DNA of 64,000 nucleotides from the NCBI RefSeq assembly GCF_003315035.1, contig NZ_QNRE01000007.1:124001-188000 (forward strand), given 5' to 3'. Source of the stretch: Nocardia puris (GTDB lineage: Bacteria; Actinomycetota; Actinomycetes; Mycobacteriales; Mycobacteriaceae). The position numbers and the translations under genes are program-made. Below the pieces are notes generated by a model. It had not been told where the DNA came from. It was given only the letters and a program-made list of their open reading frames with translations, and did no database searches. Shown one piece after another: positions 24,994 to 33,657 of this stretch (its first letter is position 1; every line of letters starts with the position of its first letter).

Positions 24994-26102
24994 AATACCT
25001 CGACGAATTCAGCAACCCCGAGCTGGCGCGACGCCTGCTGGAACGCATCCGCTCGGCCACCAGCAGACGGTGGGCCATCATGGAAGTCTGTGGCGGGCAG
25101 ACGCATTCGATCATCCGCCACGGGATCGACCAGTTGCTGCCCGACCGGATCGAGATGATCCACGGCCCCGGCTGCCCGGTCTGCGTCACACCGCTCGAGG
25201 TGATCGACAAGGCACTCGAGATCGCCGCCCAACCCGGGGTGATCTTCTGCTCGTTCGGCGACATGCTGCGGGTGCCCGGCAGCCACAAGGACCTGTTCCG
25301 CATCAAGAGCGAGGGCGGCGACGTGCGCGTGGTCTACTCGCCGCTGGACGCGCTGCAGGTGGCCAAGGCCAACCCCGACCGGCAGGTCGTGTTCTTCGGC
25401 ATCGGCTTCGAGACCACGGCCCCCGCCAACGCCATGACCGTGTATCAGGCCAAGCGCCTGGGCATTCCGAACTTCTCGCTGCTGGTCTCGCACGTGCTGG
25501 TGCCGCCCGCGATCGCGGCCATCATGGAGTCGCCGGACTGCCGCGTGCAGGCCTTCCTCGCGGCCGGACACGTCTGCACCGTGATGGGCACCGGTGAGTA
25601 CCCGCCGCTGGCGGAGAAGTACCGAGTTCCCATGGTGGTCACCGGATTCGAGCCGCTCGACATCCTCGAAGGCATCCGCCGCACCGTCGAACAACTCGAA
25701 GCGGGGCGCCACGAGGTGGAGAACGCCTACCCGCGCGCCGTCGCGGCGGAAGGCAACCCGGCCGCGAAAGCCATGCTGGAGGACGTCTTCGAGGTCACCG
25801 ACCGCGCGTGGCGGGGCATCGGCGTGATCCCGCGCAGCGGCTGGCGACTGTCGGACGAGTATCGCGAGTACGACGCCGAGCACCGGTTCCGCGTCGGCGA
25901 CCTGCACACCGCCGAATCGAGCGTGTGCCGTTCGGGCGAGGTGCTGCAAGGACTCATCAAGCCGCACGAGTGCTCCGCGTTCGGCACGCTCTGCACGCCG
26001 CGAAACCCGTTGGGCGCCACTATGGTCTCCTCGGAGGGCGCGTGCGCCGCCTACTACCTGTACCGGCGTCTGGATCTGCCCGCGGAGGTCGCTCATGCGT
26101 GA
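24990..26102 (+). CDS. hypD: Hydrogenase maturation scaffold HypD
   Basis: The product is 370 residues, normal length. Signatures are EVCGGQTHSIIRHGID, IHGPGCPVCVTP and GIGFETTAPANA, plus the C-terminal cysteines (SSVCRSGEVLQG, HECSAFGTLCTP) that hold the 4Fe-4S cluster. HypD, with HypC, assembles the Fe(CN)2CO group before transfer to the large subunit. It overlaps the second hypC at its start and hypE by 8 bases at its end, so the maturation genes form one translation-coupled block. Confidence 0.97.
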   Translation: MKYLDEFSNPELARRLLERIRSATSRRWAIMEVCGGQTHSIIRHGIDQLLPDRIEMIHGPGCPVCVTPLEVIDKALEIAAQPGVIFCSFGDMLRVPGSHKDLFRIKSEGGDVRVVYSPLDALQVAKANPDRQVVFFGIGFETTAPANAMTVYQAKRLGIPNFSLLVSHVLVPPAIAAIMESPDCRVQAFLAAGHVCTVMGTGEYPPLAEKYRVPMVVTGFEPLDILEGIRRTVEQLEAGRHEVENAYPRAVAAEGNPAAKAMLEDVFEVTDRAWRGIGVIPRSGWRLSDEYREYDAEHRFRVGDLHTAESSVCRSGEVLQGLIKPHECSAFGTLCTPRNPLGATMVSSEGACAAYYLYRRLDLPAEVAHA

Positions 26103-27168
26103 GGAGAGCACGCCGCCCACCATCGATATGGACGGCTGGGTGTGCCCGATGCCGCTGCGCGACGCGCCGAACATCGTCATGGGGCACGGCGGTGGCGGCG
26201 CCATGTCGGGCGAGCTGATCGAGCACCTCTTCCTGCCCGCGTTCGGCGCGGCGGCCGACGCCGGGATGGGCGATTCGGCCGTGCTCACGCTCGGTGGGGC
26301 GCGGCTGGCCTTCTCCACCGACTCGTTCGTGGTGAAACCGATGGTGTTCCCGGGCGGGTCCATCGGCGATCTCGCGGTGAACGGCACGGTGAACGACCTC
26401 GCCATGTCGGGCGCCCGGCCGATGGTGCTGTCGACCGCGTTCATCCTGGAGGAGGGCACGGCGCTCGCCGAGATCGCGCGGGTGGCCGAGGCGATCGGCA
26501 CCGCCGCGCTCGCCGCGGGCGTCACCTTGGTGACCGGCGACACCAAAGTGGTGGACAGTGGCCACGGCGACGGCGTCTACGTGAACACCGCCGGGATCGG
26601 CCTGGTGCCCGACGGGGTGGACATCGGTCCGCGCCGGGCGCGGGTGGGCGATGCGGTGCTGGTGAGCGGCGAGATCGGGCTGCACGGCGTGGCGGTGCTG
26701 AGCTGCCGCGAAGGGCTCGAATTCGGCACCACCGTCCTCAGCGACACCGCGCCGCTGCACGGCTTGGTCGCCGCTATGCTCGCCACCGGAGCCGATGTGC
26801 ACACCTTGCGCGACCCCACGCGCGGCGGTGTCGCGGCCGCGCTCAACGAGATCGCGGGCACCTCGGGCGTGGGCGTGTCGCTGGACGAGCGCACGCTGCC
26901 CGTCCCCGACGGGGTGCGCGACGCGTGCGGTCTGCTCGGGCTCGATCCGCTGTACGTGGCCAACGAGGGCAAGCTGGTCGCGTTCGTGGCGGCCGGCGAC
27001 GCCGAGCGCGTCCTCGCGGCGATGCGCGATCATCCGCTCGGCGCGAAGTCGGAGATCATCGGCACCTGCGTGGCCGAGCATCCCGGCATGGTGGTGGCGA
27101 AGACGGCGCTCGGCGGGACCCGGGTCGTGGACCTGCCCGCCGGCGAACAGCTACCCCGGATCTGTTGA
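26095..27168 (+). CDS. hypE: Carbamoyl dehydratase HypE
   Basis: The product is 357 residues with the AIR-synthase-like ATP-binding fold (IVMGHGGGGAMSGELIEHLF, FSTDSFVVKPMVFPGGSIGDLAVNGTVNDLAM, LRDPTRGGVAAALNE). It ends PRIC: the C-terminal Cys is the site where HypF places the carbamoyl group that HypE dehydrates to thiocyanate. The intact tail shows the gene is functional. It overlaps hypD by 8 bases. Confidence 0.97.
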   Translation: MREESTPPTIDMDGWVCPMPLRDAPNIVMGHGGGGAMSGELIEHLFLPAFGAAADAGMGDSAVLTLGGARLAFSTDSFVVKPMVFPGGSIGDLAVNGTVNDLAMSGARPMVLSTAFILEEGTALAEIARVAEAIGTAALAAGVTLVTGDTKVVDSGHGDGVYVNTAGIGLVPDGVDIGPRRARVGDAVLVSGEIGLHGVAVLSCREGLEFGTTVLSDTAPLHGLVAAMLATGADVHTLRDPTRGGVAAALNEIAGTSGVGVSLDERTLPVPDGVRDACGLLGLDPLYVANEGKLVAFVAAGDAERVLAAMRDHPLGAKSEIIGTCVAEHPGMVVAKTALGGTRVVDLPAGEQLPRIC

Positions 27169-27200
27169 CGGCGAAGGGATCACGGCATCGGGAGCGAGCG

Positions 27201-27959
27201 GTGAACACCAAGATCGAGGCGCGCGACGGCGTGGACATGTTCGCGCGTTACGCCTACGCCCCCAACCACCTCGGCTTCTGCGGGCCCGCGGACACGACGG
27301 CGCTGCGCGATGGCGACGCCGAGCGGGTGCGTGTGCTCGCGCGCGGCTTCTCCGGCGCGTGGCCGTATCTGTGTGTGCTGGCGCGGCTTACGGGCATCGC
27401 CGATCCGCTGGACAAGCGGCTGGTCGAATCGTACTGGCTTGGCGGGGGAGTGGGCGCGGAGCTGGATCGCGGTGAATTCCTCACGGCCCTACTGGATCTC
27501 ATCGGGCCCGTCGCGGGGAGCTACTGGTCGCACCTCGGCCCGGAGCTGGTCGCGGAGGCGGCGGCCGATCACGCCTTCCACGTGTTCGCGGTGTATCCGT
27601 GGAGCCGGTTGCTGACCACCCGGGCACCCGAGAAGCCGCGGGAGATTCTCGACAACTGCCGCATCACGCCCGCCGAAGTGGTGGCGCGGGAGGGATCGAC
27701 GCTCACCGTCGCCTTCCGGCCGCTGCGGTGGGACGGTGCGGAATTGACGCTGGCGGACGAGGTTTCGGCCGAGGTTCCGGTGACGATCGACGGCTACGCG
27801 GCCCTGCCGGACACGGCTCCCGGCGATCTGGTGGCGTTGCACTGGGGTCACCTGTGCGGCAGGCTGACCCGTGCGCAAGCGGATCGGCTCGTCGGTGAGA
27901 CGGAGGATCGGTTGCGGGTGACGAGTACGCGATTGGCGGTGGGGCGCGCTCGGGCGTGA
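27201..27959 (+). CDS. DUF6390-type hydrogenase-associated protein
   Basis: The product is about 252 residues from the GTG at 27201. It begins with a conserved stretch (FARYAYAPNHLGFCGPAD), has an internal YPWSRLLTTRAPEKPREILDNCRI block and a C-terminal segment ending WGHLCGRLTRAQADRL. The family (DUF6390) is found at the ends of actinobacterial group 1h hydrogenase operons; function unknown. A weak ribosome-binding site (GGGAGCGAG) lies before the start. It closes the hydrogenase operon and is convergent with the ArsR gene. Confidence 0.78.
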   Translation: MNTKIEARDGVDMFARYAYAPNHLGFCGPADTTALRDGDAERVRVLARGFSGAWPYLCVLARLTGIADPLDKRLVESYWLGGGVGAELDRGEFLTALLDLIGPVAGSYWSHLGPELVAEAAADHAFHVFAVYPWSRLLTTRAPEKPREILDNCRITPAEVVAREGSTLTVAFRPLRWDGAELTLADEVSAEVPVTIDGYAALPDTAPGDLVALHWGHLCGRLTRAQADRLVGETEDRLRVTSTRLAVGRARA

Positions 27960-28043
27960 CTACTCGCGCCGCCTCCTTCATCAGAATCAATATCCGAAAA
28001 GCAATGTAGTCGTAGGGTATTCAGTGATGAGCTTCGACGCGGC

Positions 28044-28379
28044 TCACGGATGCCGGGCGCCGATGGCGTGCAACGCCTCGTGGATGACCGGATCGGTCAG
28101 CCGGTAGGTGACCGAGCGACCGACGCGCGTCGCCTCGACGCAGCCCTCGTGCCGCAGTAGGCGCAGGGCCTGGGAGATCGCGTTCTCGGAGCGGCCGGTG
28201 GCGGTGGCCAGCTCGCCGACGCTGATGCCGGGCCAGCGGTGCAGGCACAGCAGGATCTCGAGGCGGTTCGGATCGGCCAGCAGGCCGAAGCGGCGCGCCC
28301 AGCCCCGCACGTCGACATCGCGCAGTGCATGCTGTGCGCTGTCGACCGGTGATCCCGTCAACGATCGCGGCTCTCCCAT
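28044..28379 (-). CDS. ArsR/SmtB-family repressor, candidate nickel sensor
   Basis: The product is 111 residues. The winged helix is clear (ARRFGLLADPNRLEILLCLHRWPG, ATGRSENAISQALRLLRHEGCV, RVGRSVTYRL). The C-terminal helix reads TDPVIHEALHAIGARHP, with one Asp and three His that could form an inter-subunit metal site of the type used by nickel and cobalt sensors such as NmtR; the spacing is not identical to NmtR. It is divergent from the probable nickel importer, and inverted repeats lie between them, so it most likely represses the importer when nickel is plentiful. Confidence 0.85.
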   Translation of the reverse strand: MGEPRSLTGSPVDSAQHALRDVDVRGWARRFGLLADPNRLEILLCLHRWPGISVGELATATGRSENAISQALRLLRHEGCVEATRVGRSVTYRLTDPVIHEALHAIGARHP

Positions 28380-28401
28380 GGTGCTTTCGAGCCTAGCCGG
28401 A

Positions 28402-28417
28402 TGTGATCTGGAGCACT
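28402..28417. promoter_or_regulatory. Degenerate CRP-type site upstream of the nickel importer
   Basis: TGTGATCTGGAGCACT matches the TGTGA-N6-TCACA form at 8 of 10 specific positions and shares TGTGATC with the perfect site upstream of hhyS. Confidence 0.4.
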
Positions 28418-28418
28418 A

Positions 28419-28442
28419 TCATCTGTCTATCTGAACAGATGA
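28419..28442. promoter_or_regulatory. Nested inverted repeats, probable ArsR operator
   Basis: TCATCTGT and ACAGATGA form an 8-bp inverted repeat separated by 8 bases; a second, overlapping repeat is ATCTG-AA-CAGAT (28429-28440). TATCAT (28418-28423) could be the -10 of the importer promoter, so repressor binding would block transcription. Confidence 0.65.
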
Positions 28443-28453
28443 ATAAGTGGGTG

Positions 28454-30067
28454 ATGCCGATGCGGCACTCGTCGAGGGCTGCGGTCCTGTTCAGCGTGGT
28501 CTGCGCGGTCGTCGCCGCGGTGACATCCTGCGGGCCCGGCCCGTCCACAGAGGCCGACGCCCTGGTGCTCGCCGACCCCTACGAGCTCGGCGGCTACAAC
28601 CCGATCGCCGGATACGGTCCGGCCGGTGAGGGACGGCTCTACGAGGGGCTGCTGAAACTCTCGGGCGGCGAAGGGCTGCCGAGCTTTGAGCCGCTGCTCG
28701 CCACGGCCGCACCCGAGCCGAACACCGACGCCACGGTGTGGACCGTGCCGCTGCGCGCGGGCGTGCGCTTCACGGACGGAACGGATTTCGGCCCCGACGA
28801 CGTGGTGGCCACCTACCGCGCGCTGCTCGACCCGGCGTCCGCCTCGGAACTGCGTTCCTCGTTCGAGATGATCGAGCGCGTCGACGCGGTGGACCCCGCG
28901 ACGGTGCGGTTCACGCTGCGTTACCCCTACGCCGCGTTCCCCACCAAACTACTGATCGGCATCGTGCCCGCCGAATCCGTCGCGACACCCGGTCCGGCCG
29001 CCGAATCCCCGCTCAACACCGAACCAGTCGGGACCGGACCCTACCGGTTGACCCAGCTCACGCCCGACCGCGCGATCTTCGAGGTCAACGAGAACTATTG
29101 GGGCGCAACGCCGCAGGTGCGGCGGCTGACGCTGCTGCACGTCCCCGACGACAACACCCGGGCCCAGCGCATGGCCGCGGGCGAACTCGACGGCACCACC
29201 CTGCCGCCGCTGCTCGCCGCGACCTTCGCCGACCGCTCCGGCACGGCGGTGGTGGCGCACGAGTCCGCGGACTGGCGCGCGGTCTCGATGCCGGCGGCCG
29301 ATCCGGTGGCGGGCGACCCCGCGATCCGGCGGGCGCTCAACCACGCCGTCGACCGGCAGGCCTTCATCGACGCCGTGCTCGGCGGGCACGGCCGCCCCGC
29401 GCACACTCCGTTCGCGTCGTTCTACGGCGCGGCCTACGACCCCGGCGCGGTGTTCCCCTTCGATCGCGCGCTCGCCGAACGCATTCTGGACGAAGCGGGT
29501 TGGCGCGCCGCCGCCGACGGTGTGCGCGAAAGAGGCGGCGTCCGAGCCGAATTCACGGTGATGTACAACGCGTCCGACACGTTGCGCCGGGATCTGGCGC
29601 AGGCGTTCGCCTCCGACGCGCGCCGGGTCGGCGTCGAAGTCGACCTCGAGGCGCTGTCGTGGGACCGGATCGAACCGCGGGTGACGTCGGACGCGATCCT
29701 GCTCGGCGGCGGCAGCGAACCGTACGATCCCGACACCCAGGCGTATGCGACGCTGCACTCGCCGTCGGCGGATCCGGGCGCGGGCAGCGTCTACGACAAC
29801 GCGAGCCGCCACTCCGATCCCGAGATCGACGCGCACCTGGAACGGGCGCGGCGCAGCCTCGACCCGGACGAGCGGGCCGCCGCGTACCGGCGGGTGCAGG
29901 CCGAATACCTCGCCGATCCCTCGCTGGTGTTCCTGGTGTTCCTCGACCACGTGTACGTCGCGAAGGACAGCGGGTGGACCATGTCGGGCCCGGTGCTCGA
30001 ACCGCACAGCCACGGCGTCGGATGGGGACCGTGGTGGTCCCTGCACACGTGGACGAGGCGGTCATGA
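28454..30067 (+). CDS. ABC transporter substrate-binding lipoprotein (SBP family 5; probable nickel)
   Basis: The product is 537 residues from the ATG at 28454. The signal peptide ends in VTSC, a good lipobox, so the mature protein is lipid-anchored outside the membrane. The body fits family 5 peptide/nickel-binding proteins (LYEGLLKL, PLRAGVRFTDGTDFGPDDVVATYRALLD, FEVNENYWG, IRRALNHAVDRQAFIDAVLGG). Placement beside hydrogenase maturation genes and a metal-type ArsR repressor argues for nickel over peptides; the fold alone cannot tell. An in-frame ATG at 28439 lies in the operator and is less likely. Confidence 0.85.
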   Translation: MPMRHSSRAAVLFSVVCAVVAAVTSCGPGPSTEADALVLADPYELGGYNPIAGYGPAGEGRLYEGLLKLSGGEGLPSFEPLLATAAPEPNTDATVWTVPLRAGVRFTDGTDFGPDDVVATYRALLDPASASELRSSFEMIERVDAVDPATVRFTLRYPYAAFPTKLLIGIVPAESVATPGPAAESPLNTEPVGTGPYRLTQLTPDRAIFEVNENYWGATPQVRRLTLLHVPDDNTRAQRMAAGELDGTTLPPLLAATFADRSGTAVVAHESADWRAVSMPAADPVAGDPAIRRALNHAVDRQAFIDAVLGGHGRPAHTPFASFYGAAYDPGAVFPFDRALAERILDEAGWRAAADGVRERGGVRAEFTVMYNASDTLRRDLAQAFASDARRVGVEVDLEALSWDRIEPRVTSDAILLGGGSEPYDPDTQAYATLHSPSADPGAGSVYDNASRHSDPEIDAHLERARRSLDPDERAAAYRRVQAEYLADPSLVFLVFLDHVYVAKDSGWTMSGPVLEPHSHGVGWGPWWSLHTWTRRS

Positions 30068-31101
30068 CCACCACCGCGACCCGCGCGCTCCAGGTCGAAC
30101 CCGCGCCGCCGCGGCGGAGCCGGTTCCGCGGGCGCGGGGTGCCGAGGATGATCGGGCGGCGGGTGTTCGCGCTGGTGCCGGTGTTCGCGGCGGTGTCGGC
30201 GGGGTTGTTCGCGGCGGCCGCGGTGTCGCCGTTCGATCCGCTGGTCGGCTATCTCGGCGACCGTTACGAGTCGGTCGGCGAGGCCGACAAGGCGGCGATC
30301 ACCGGCGAGCTGGGCTTGGAGGCCCTCTGGTACGAGTTGTACTGGCGATGGTTGAGCGCGCTGTTCACCGGTGACCTCGGCATGTCCCGCCGCTACGGGC
30401 AGCCCGTGAGTGACGTTCTGGCCGAACGCATTCCGTGGACGGTGCTGCTGGTGGTGCTGGCGCTGTCGCTCGCGGTGATCGTCGCGCTCGCGGTCGGCGT
30501 GTGGGCGGGCATGCATCGCGACGGGTATGTGGACCGCGCGGTCGCGGCGATCTGCGTTGTGGTGCAAGGGCTTCCGCCGTTCGTGCTCGGCCTCGCGGCG
30601 ATCGGCGTGTTCGCCGTCGGGCTCGGCTGGTTGCCGCCCGCCGGGCTCACCGACGCCGGCGCGGATCCCGATGTCGGGCAGGTGGCGCGGCACCTGGTGC
30701 TGCCGGTGAGCGTGCTGGCGATCTCGCAGCTGCCGTGGCTGCTGCTCGCGGTGCGGGAGTCGGTGTCGTCCGCGCGCGGTGAGGATTTCGTGGCGGGCGC
30801 GGTGGCGCGGGGTGTGGACCCCGCGACGGTGACGCGTCGTCACATCGTGCCCATGTCGCTGGCTCCGTTCGTCACCATCCTCGGTGTGCGCCTGCCCGAG
30901 ATCGTGGTCGGCGCGGTGCTGGTCGAGGAGGTGTTCTCCTGGCCGGGCATAGCGGGTGCGTTCGTCGGGGCGGCACGGGATCTGGACATGTCGCTGCTGG
31001 CGCTGCTGACCGTCGGCACCACGTGCGCGGTGTTGCTCGGCTCACTGCTCGCCGATATCGCCTGTGTGGCACTGGATCCCAGGGTGCGGGCCGATGAATG
31101 A
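30064..31101 (+). CDS. ABC transporter permease (NikB/DppB-like)
   Basis: The product is 345 residues with about six membrane helices after a basic N-terminus (FALVPVFAAVSAGLFAAAAV; TVLLVVLALSLAVIVALAVG; AICVVVQGLPPFVLGLAAIG). The coupling loop is visible as AVARGVDPATVTRRHIVPMSL. It pairs with the next gene to form the membrane channel of the importer. Its start overlaps the binding-protein stop (ATGA) and its end overlaps the next gene by 8 bases. Confidence 0.88.
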   Translation: MTTTATRALQVEPAPPRRSRFRGRGVPRMIGRRVFALVPVFAAVSAGLFAAAAVSPFDPLVGYLGDRYESVGEADKAAITGELGLEALWYELYWRWLSALFTGDLGMSRRYGQPVSDVLAERIPWTVLLVVLALSLAVIVALAVGVWAGMHRDGYVDRAVAAICVVVQGLPPFVLGLAAIGVFAVGLGWLPPAGLTDAGADPDVGQVARHLVLPVSVLAISQLPWLLLAVRESVSSARGEDFVAGAVARGVDPATVTRRHIVPMSLAPFVTILGVRLPEIVVGAVLVEEVFSWPGIAGAFVGAARDLDMSLLALLTVGTTCAVLLGSLLADIACVALDPRVRADE

Positions 31102-31918
31102 GCGACGGCGGTTGTGGGTGGTCGGCGCGGTGCTCGCCGTCGTCGCGGCGTACGCGGTGCTGGTGCCGTGGTTGAGCGGGGTGGACGACCGGCTCACCGA
31201 TTTCGCCGCGGCCAGGCGGCGACCCTCGGCCGAGCACTGGTTCGGAACCGACTCGGCTGGTCGGGACCTGTTCGTCCGGGTCGCCGCCGCCATCCGCACG
31301 TCGCTGATCGTGGCCGCCGCGGCGGCGGGCCTGGCCACCGTGCTCGGCGTGACCGTCGGCACCGTGTCTGCCCTGGTCGGCGGGCGTGTGGACCGGATAG
31401 TCATGCGGGTGGCCGACACCGCGAACGCGCTGCCGCACCTGCTGCTCGGCATTGTGATCGTCGCGATGTTCCGCGGCAACATGCTCGCGGTGGTGCTGTC
31501 CATCGGCCTCACGCACTGGGTGCAGGTCGCGCGCATCGTCCGCTCGGAATCGCTGAGCCTGCGCGAACGCGAGTACGTCGCGGCGGCTCGGCTCGCGGGC
31601 GCGGGCCGAGCGCATCTGCTGCGCACGCATCTGCTGCCCGCCGTCGCGCCGCAGGCGCTGATCGCCGTCGTCCTGCTGCTGCCGCACGCCGTCTGGCACG
31701 AATCCACCTTGTCCTTCCTGGGATTCGGGCTGCCGCCGCACGAGCCGAGTCTCGGCACGCTGCTCGAGGAAGCGCGGTCCTCGCTGCTGCTCGGCGGGTG
31801 GTGGACGCTGGTGTTCCCGGCGGGGGTGCTGGTGGTGACGACGCTGGCGGTGGCCGTGGGCGCGGCGTCGCTGCGGGCGATCGTGCTGCCGCCGAAACCG
31901 TCGAAGGCGTTGCGATGA
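31094..31918 (+). CDS. ABC transporter permease (NikC/DppC-like)
   Basis: The product is 274 residues with a first helix (WVVGAVLAVVAAYAVLVPWL), a short periplasmic stretch with the family motif HWFGTDSAGRDLFVRV and further helices. The coupling loop is YVAAARLAGAGRAHLLRTHLLPAV, and the conserved HESTLSFLGFGLPPHEPSLGTLL follows. This is the second half of the importer channel. It overlaps the NikB-like gene upstream and the ATPase gene downstream. Confidence 0.9.
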   Translation: MNERRRLWVVGAVLAVVAAYAVLVPWLSGVDDRLTDFAAARRRPSAEHWFGTDSAGRDLFVRVAAAIRTSLIVAAAAAGLATVLGVTVGTVSALVGGRVDRIVMRVADTANALPHLLLGIVIVAMFRGNMLAVVLSIGLTHWVQVARIVRSESLSLREREYVAAARLAGAGRAHLLRTHLLPAVAPQALIAVVLLLPHAVWHESTLSFLGFGLPPHEPSLGTLLEEARSSLLLGGWWTLVFPAGVLVVTTLAVAVGAASLRAIVLPPKPSKALR

Positions 31919-32841
31919 ACGGGCATTCGCGGGTGGCTGTGCGTGGCCTCGAGATCGAGCGGCTGACCGTGCGGATTCCCCGGAACGGGACGGTGGTGCA
32001 CGCGGCGACCGACGTGTGTCTCACCGTGGCGGCCGGGCGGGTGATGGCGCTGGTCGGCGAGTCCGGTTGTGGGAAGTCGATTGTGGCGTCGGCCGTGACG
32101 GGTCTGCTACCACCCGGCGCGGTGGCGAGCGGGACGGTGGTGTTGCGAGTGGCGGACGGTGATCTCGACACGCTCACCACCGGCCTGCGTTTCCGGGGCA
32201 GGCACGTGGGGTTCGTGCCGCAGTCGCCGGTCACCCATTTCACACCGGTCCGGACCATTCGGTCGCAGCTGGACGAGGCGTTGGTCGCGCTCGGAACCGG
32301 TTGGACGGCAGCGGAACTCGTCGCGCGGGCGGGCCTCGCGGCCAGTGCTCTGGAACTGTATCCGCACGAACTGTCCGGGGGGATGGCGCAGCGCGCCGCC
32401 GTGGCCGCCGCGCTCGCCGGGGACCCGGAGGTCCTCGTCGCCGACGAACCGACCTCCGGCCTGGACAGCGCCCGCACCGATGACGTGCTGAACCTCCTGC
32501 GCACCTGCGCCGACGACGGCGCCGCCGTCCTGCTCATCACCCACGACCTCGCCGCCCTGCTGCGCACCGGGATCGCCGACACCCTCGCCGTGATGTACGC
32601 GTCCCGCCTCCTGGAACTGGGTCCCGCCACCGAAGTCCTCACCGACCCCTGGCACCCCTACACCCGCGACCTGCTCGCCGCGCTCCCCGAACGCGGCCTC
32701 CACCCCCTCCCGCACCTCTCCCCGGAACTGACCGACCTCACCGAACACGACTGCCCCTACACCCGCGGCCCCTCCGAACTGCGGATTGTCGGCAATCGCG
32801 CGGTGCGCGGCGGGGCGTGGACGGAGGGGGAATCATGCTGA
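31915..32841 (+). CDS. ABC transporter ATPase (NikD/DppD-like)
   Basis: The product is 308 residues. Walker A is GESGCGKS, the Q-loop PQSP, the signature LSGGMAQR and Walker B VLVADEPTSGLD, with the switch His in LLITHDL. The end (WHPYTRDLLAALPERG) is the oligopeptide/dipeptide-transporter C-terminal region of this subfamily. It powers import together with the next ATPase, with which it overlaps by 7 bases. Confidence 0.9.
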   Translation: MNGHSRVAVRGLEIERLTVRIPRNGTVVHAATDVCLTVAAGRVMALVGESGCGKSIVASAVTGLLPPGAVASGTVVLRVADGDLDTLTTGLRFRGRHVGFVPQSPVTHFTPVRTIRSQLDEALVALGTGWTAAELVARAGLAASALELYPHELSGGMAQRAAVAAALAGDPEVLVADEPTSGLDSARTDDVLNLLRTCADDGAAVLLITHDLAALLRTGIADTLAVMYASRLLELGPATEVLTDPWHPYTRDLLAALPERGLHPLPHLSPELTDLTEHDCPYTRGPSELRIVGNRAVRGGAWTEGESC

Positions 32842-33461
32842 CGGCGACCCGGCTGTGCCTCGGCTATGGGCCGGGGGAGTCCGTCGTCGAGGGCGTCGAC
32901 CTGACTCTCGCACCCGGCGATATCGTGGGTCTGACCGGCGAATCAGGTTCGGGAAAAACGACTCTCGTCCGCGCGCTGGCCGGGCTCATCGCGCCGCGCG
33001 CGGGTGCCGTCACGCTCGATGGCCGCGCCGTGGATCTCCGCCGTGCCGACATCGCCGTCGTCTTCCAATCACCCCGCCCCGCCACCAACCCCCGCCTCAC
33101 CCTCGCGAGCATCATCGCCGAACCCCTCCGCATTCGCCGCGAACGCGCCGACCTCACCGCACTCGCCCGCGAGGTCGGCTTCACCCCCGACCTCCTCGCC
33201 CGCCGTCCCCACGAGGTGAGCGACGGCCAACTCCAGCGCGCCTGCGTCGCGCGCGCCCTCGCCCAGCGCCCCCGCTTCCTCCTCTGCGACGAACCCACCG
33301 CCATGCTCGACGCCGCCACCACCGCCGCCATCGCCCGCCTCCTGACCACCCGCGCCACCGCCGGTGACCTCGGCCTTCTCCTGGTGAGCCACGACCGCCC
33401 GCTCCTCGACGCCTGCCACGCCCACGTCCACACCCTCACCGCGGGCACCCTCACCACGTGA
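32835..33461 (+). CDS. ABC transporter ATPase (NikE/DppF-like, short)
   Basis: The product is 208 residues, shorter than most DppF-type ATPases because the C-terminal peptide-transporter extension is absent. Walker A is GESGSGKTT, the signature is VSDGQLQR rather than LSGGQ, and Walker B is FLLCDEPTAMLD; the switch His is in LLVSHDR. A ribosome-binding site (GGAGGGGG) precedes the ATG. It forms the second half of the ATPase pair and is the last gene of the importer operon, 197 bp before the CRISPR array. Confidence 0.88.
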   Translation: MLTATRLCLGYGPGESVVEGVDLTLAPGDIVGLTGESGSGKTTLVRALAGLIAPRAGAVTLDGRAVDLRRADIAVVFQSPRPATNPRLTLASIIAEPLRIRRERADLTALAREVGFTPDLLARRPHEVSDGQLQRACVARALAQRPRFLLCDEPTAMLDAATTAAIARLLTTRATAGDLGLLLVSHDRPLLDACHAHVHTLTAGTLTT

Positions 33462-33657
33462 ACGATCCGCCGCACCGCCCCCACCCCACCCCCGGGTACC
33501 CTGAACCCGACACGCCTTTCCGCCGGTGCTGAGCAACTGATCCATCGGTGTCTCGGATACGTAACGCCGACGGTCAGGCGTGTCACCTTCACCAACCACC
33601 TTCCCGACAGTGGTCGAAAACTTGGTTACCGGCCGGTAGAAGCCCAGGTCAGGAAGT
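33462..33657 (+). promoter_or_regulatory. CRISPR leader region
   Basis: No ORF is convincing here. The part next to the first repeat has GGTCGAAAA and then CCCAGGTCAGGAAGT at the repeat boundary; the same CCCAGGTCA word precedes the lone repeat at 52734. Position before the best-conserved repeats marks it as the leader. Confidence 0.65.

Noticed and set aside
33509..33584. GACACGCC / GGCGTGTC inverted repeat in the CRISPR leader
   Set aside because: The 8-bp arms are 60 bases apart; too weak to claim as structure or binding site.
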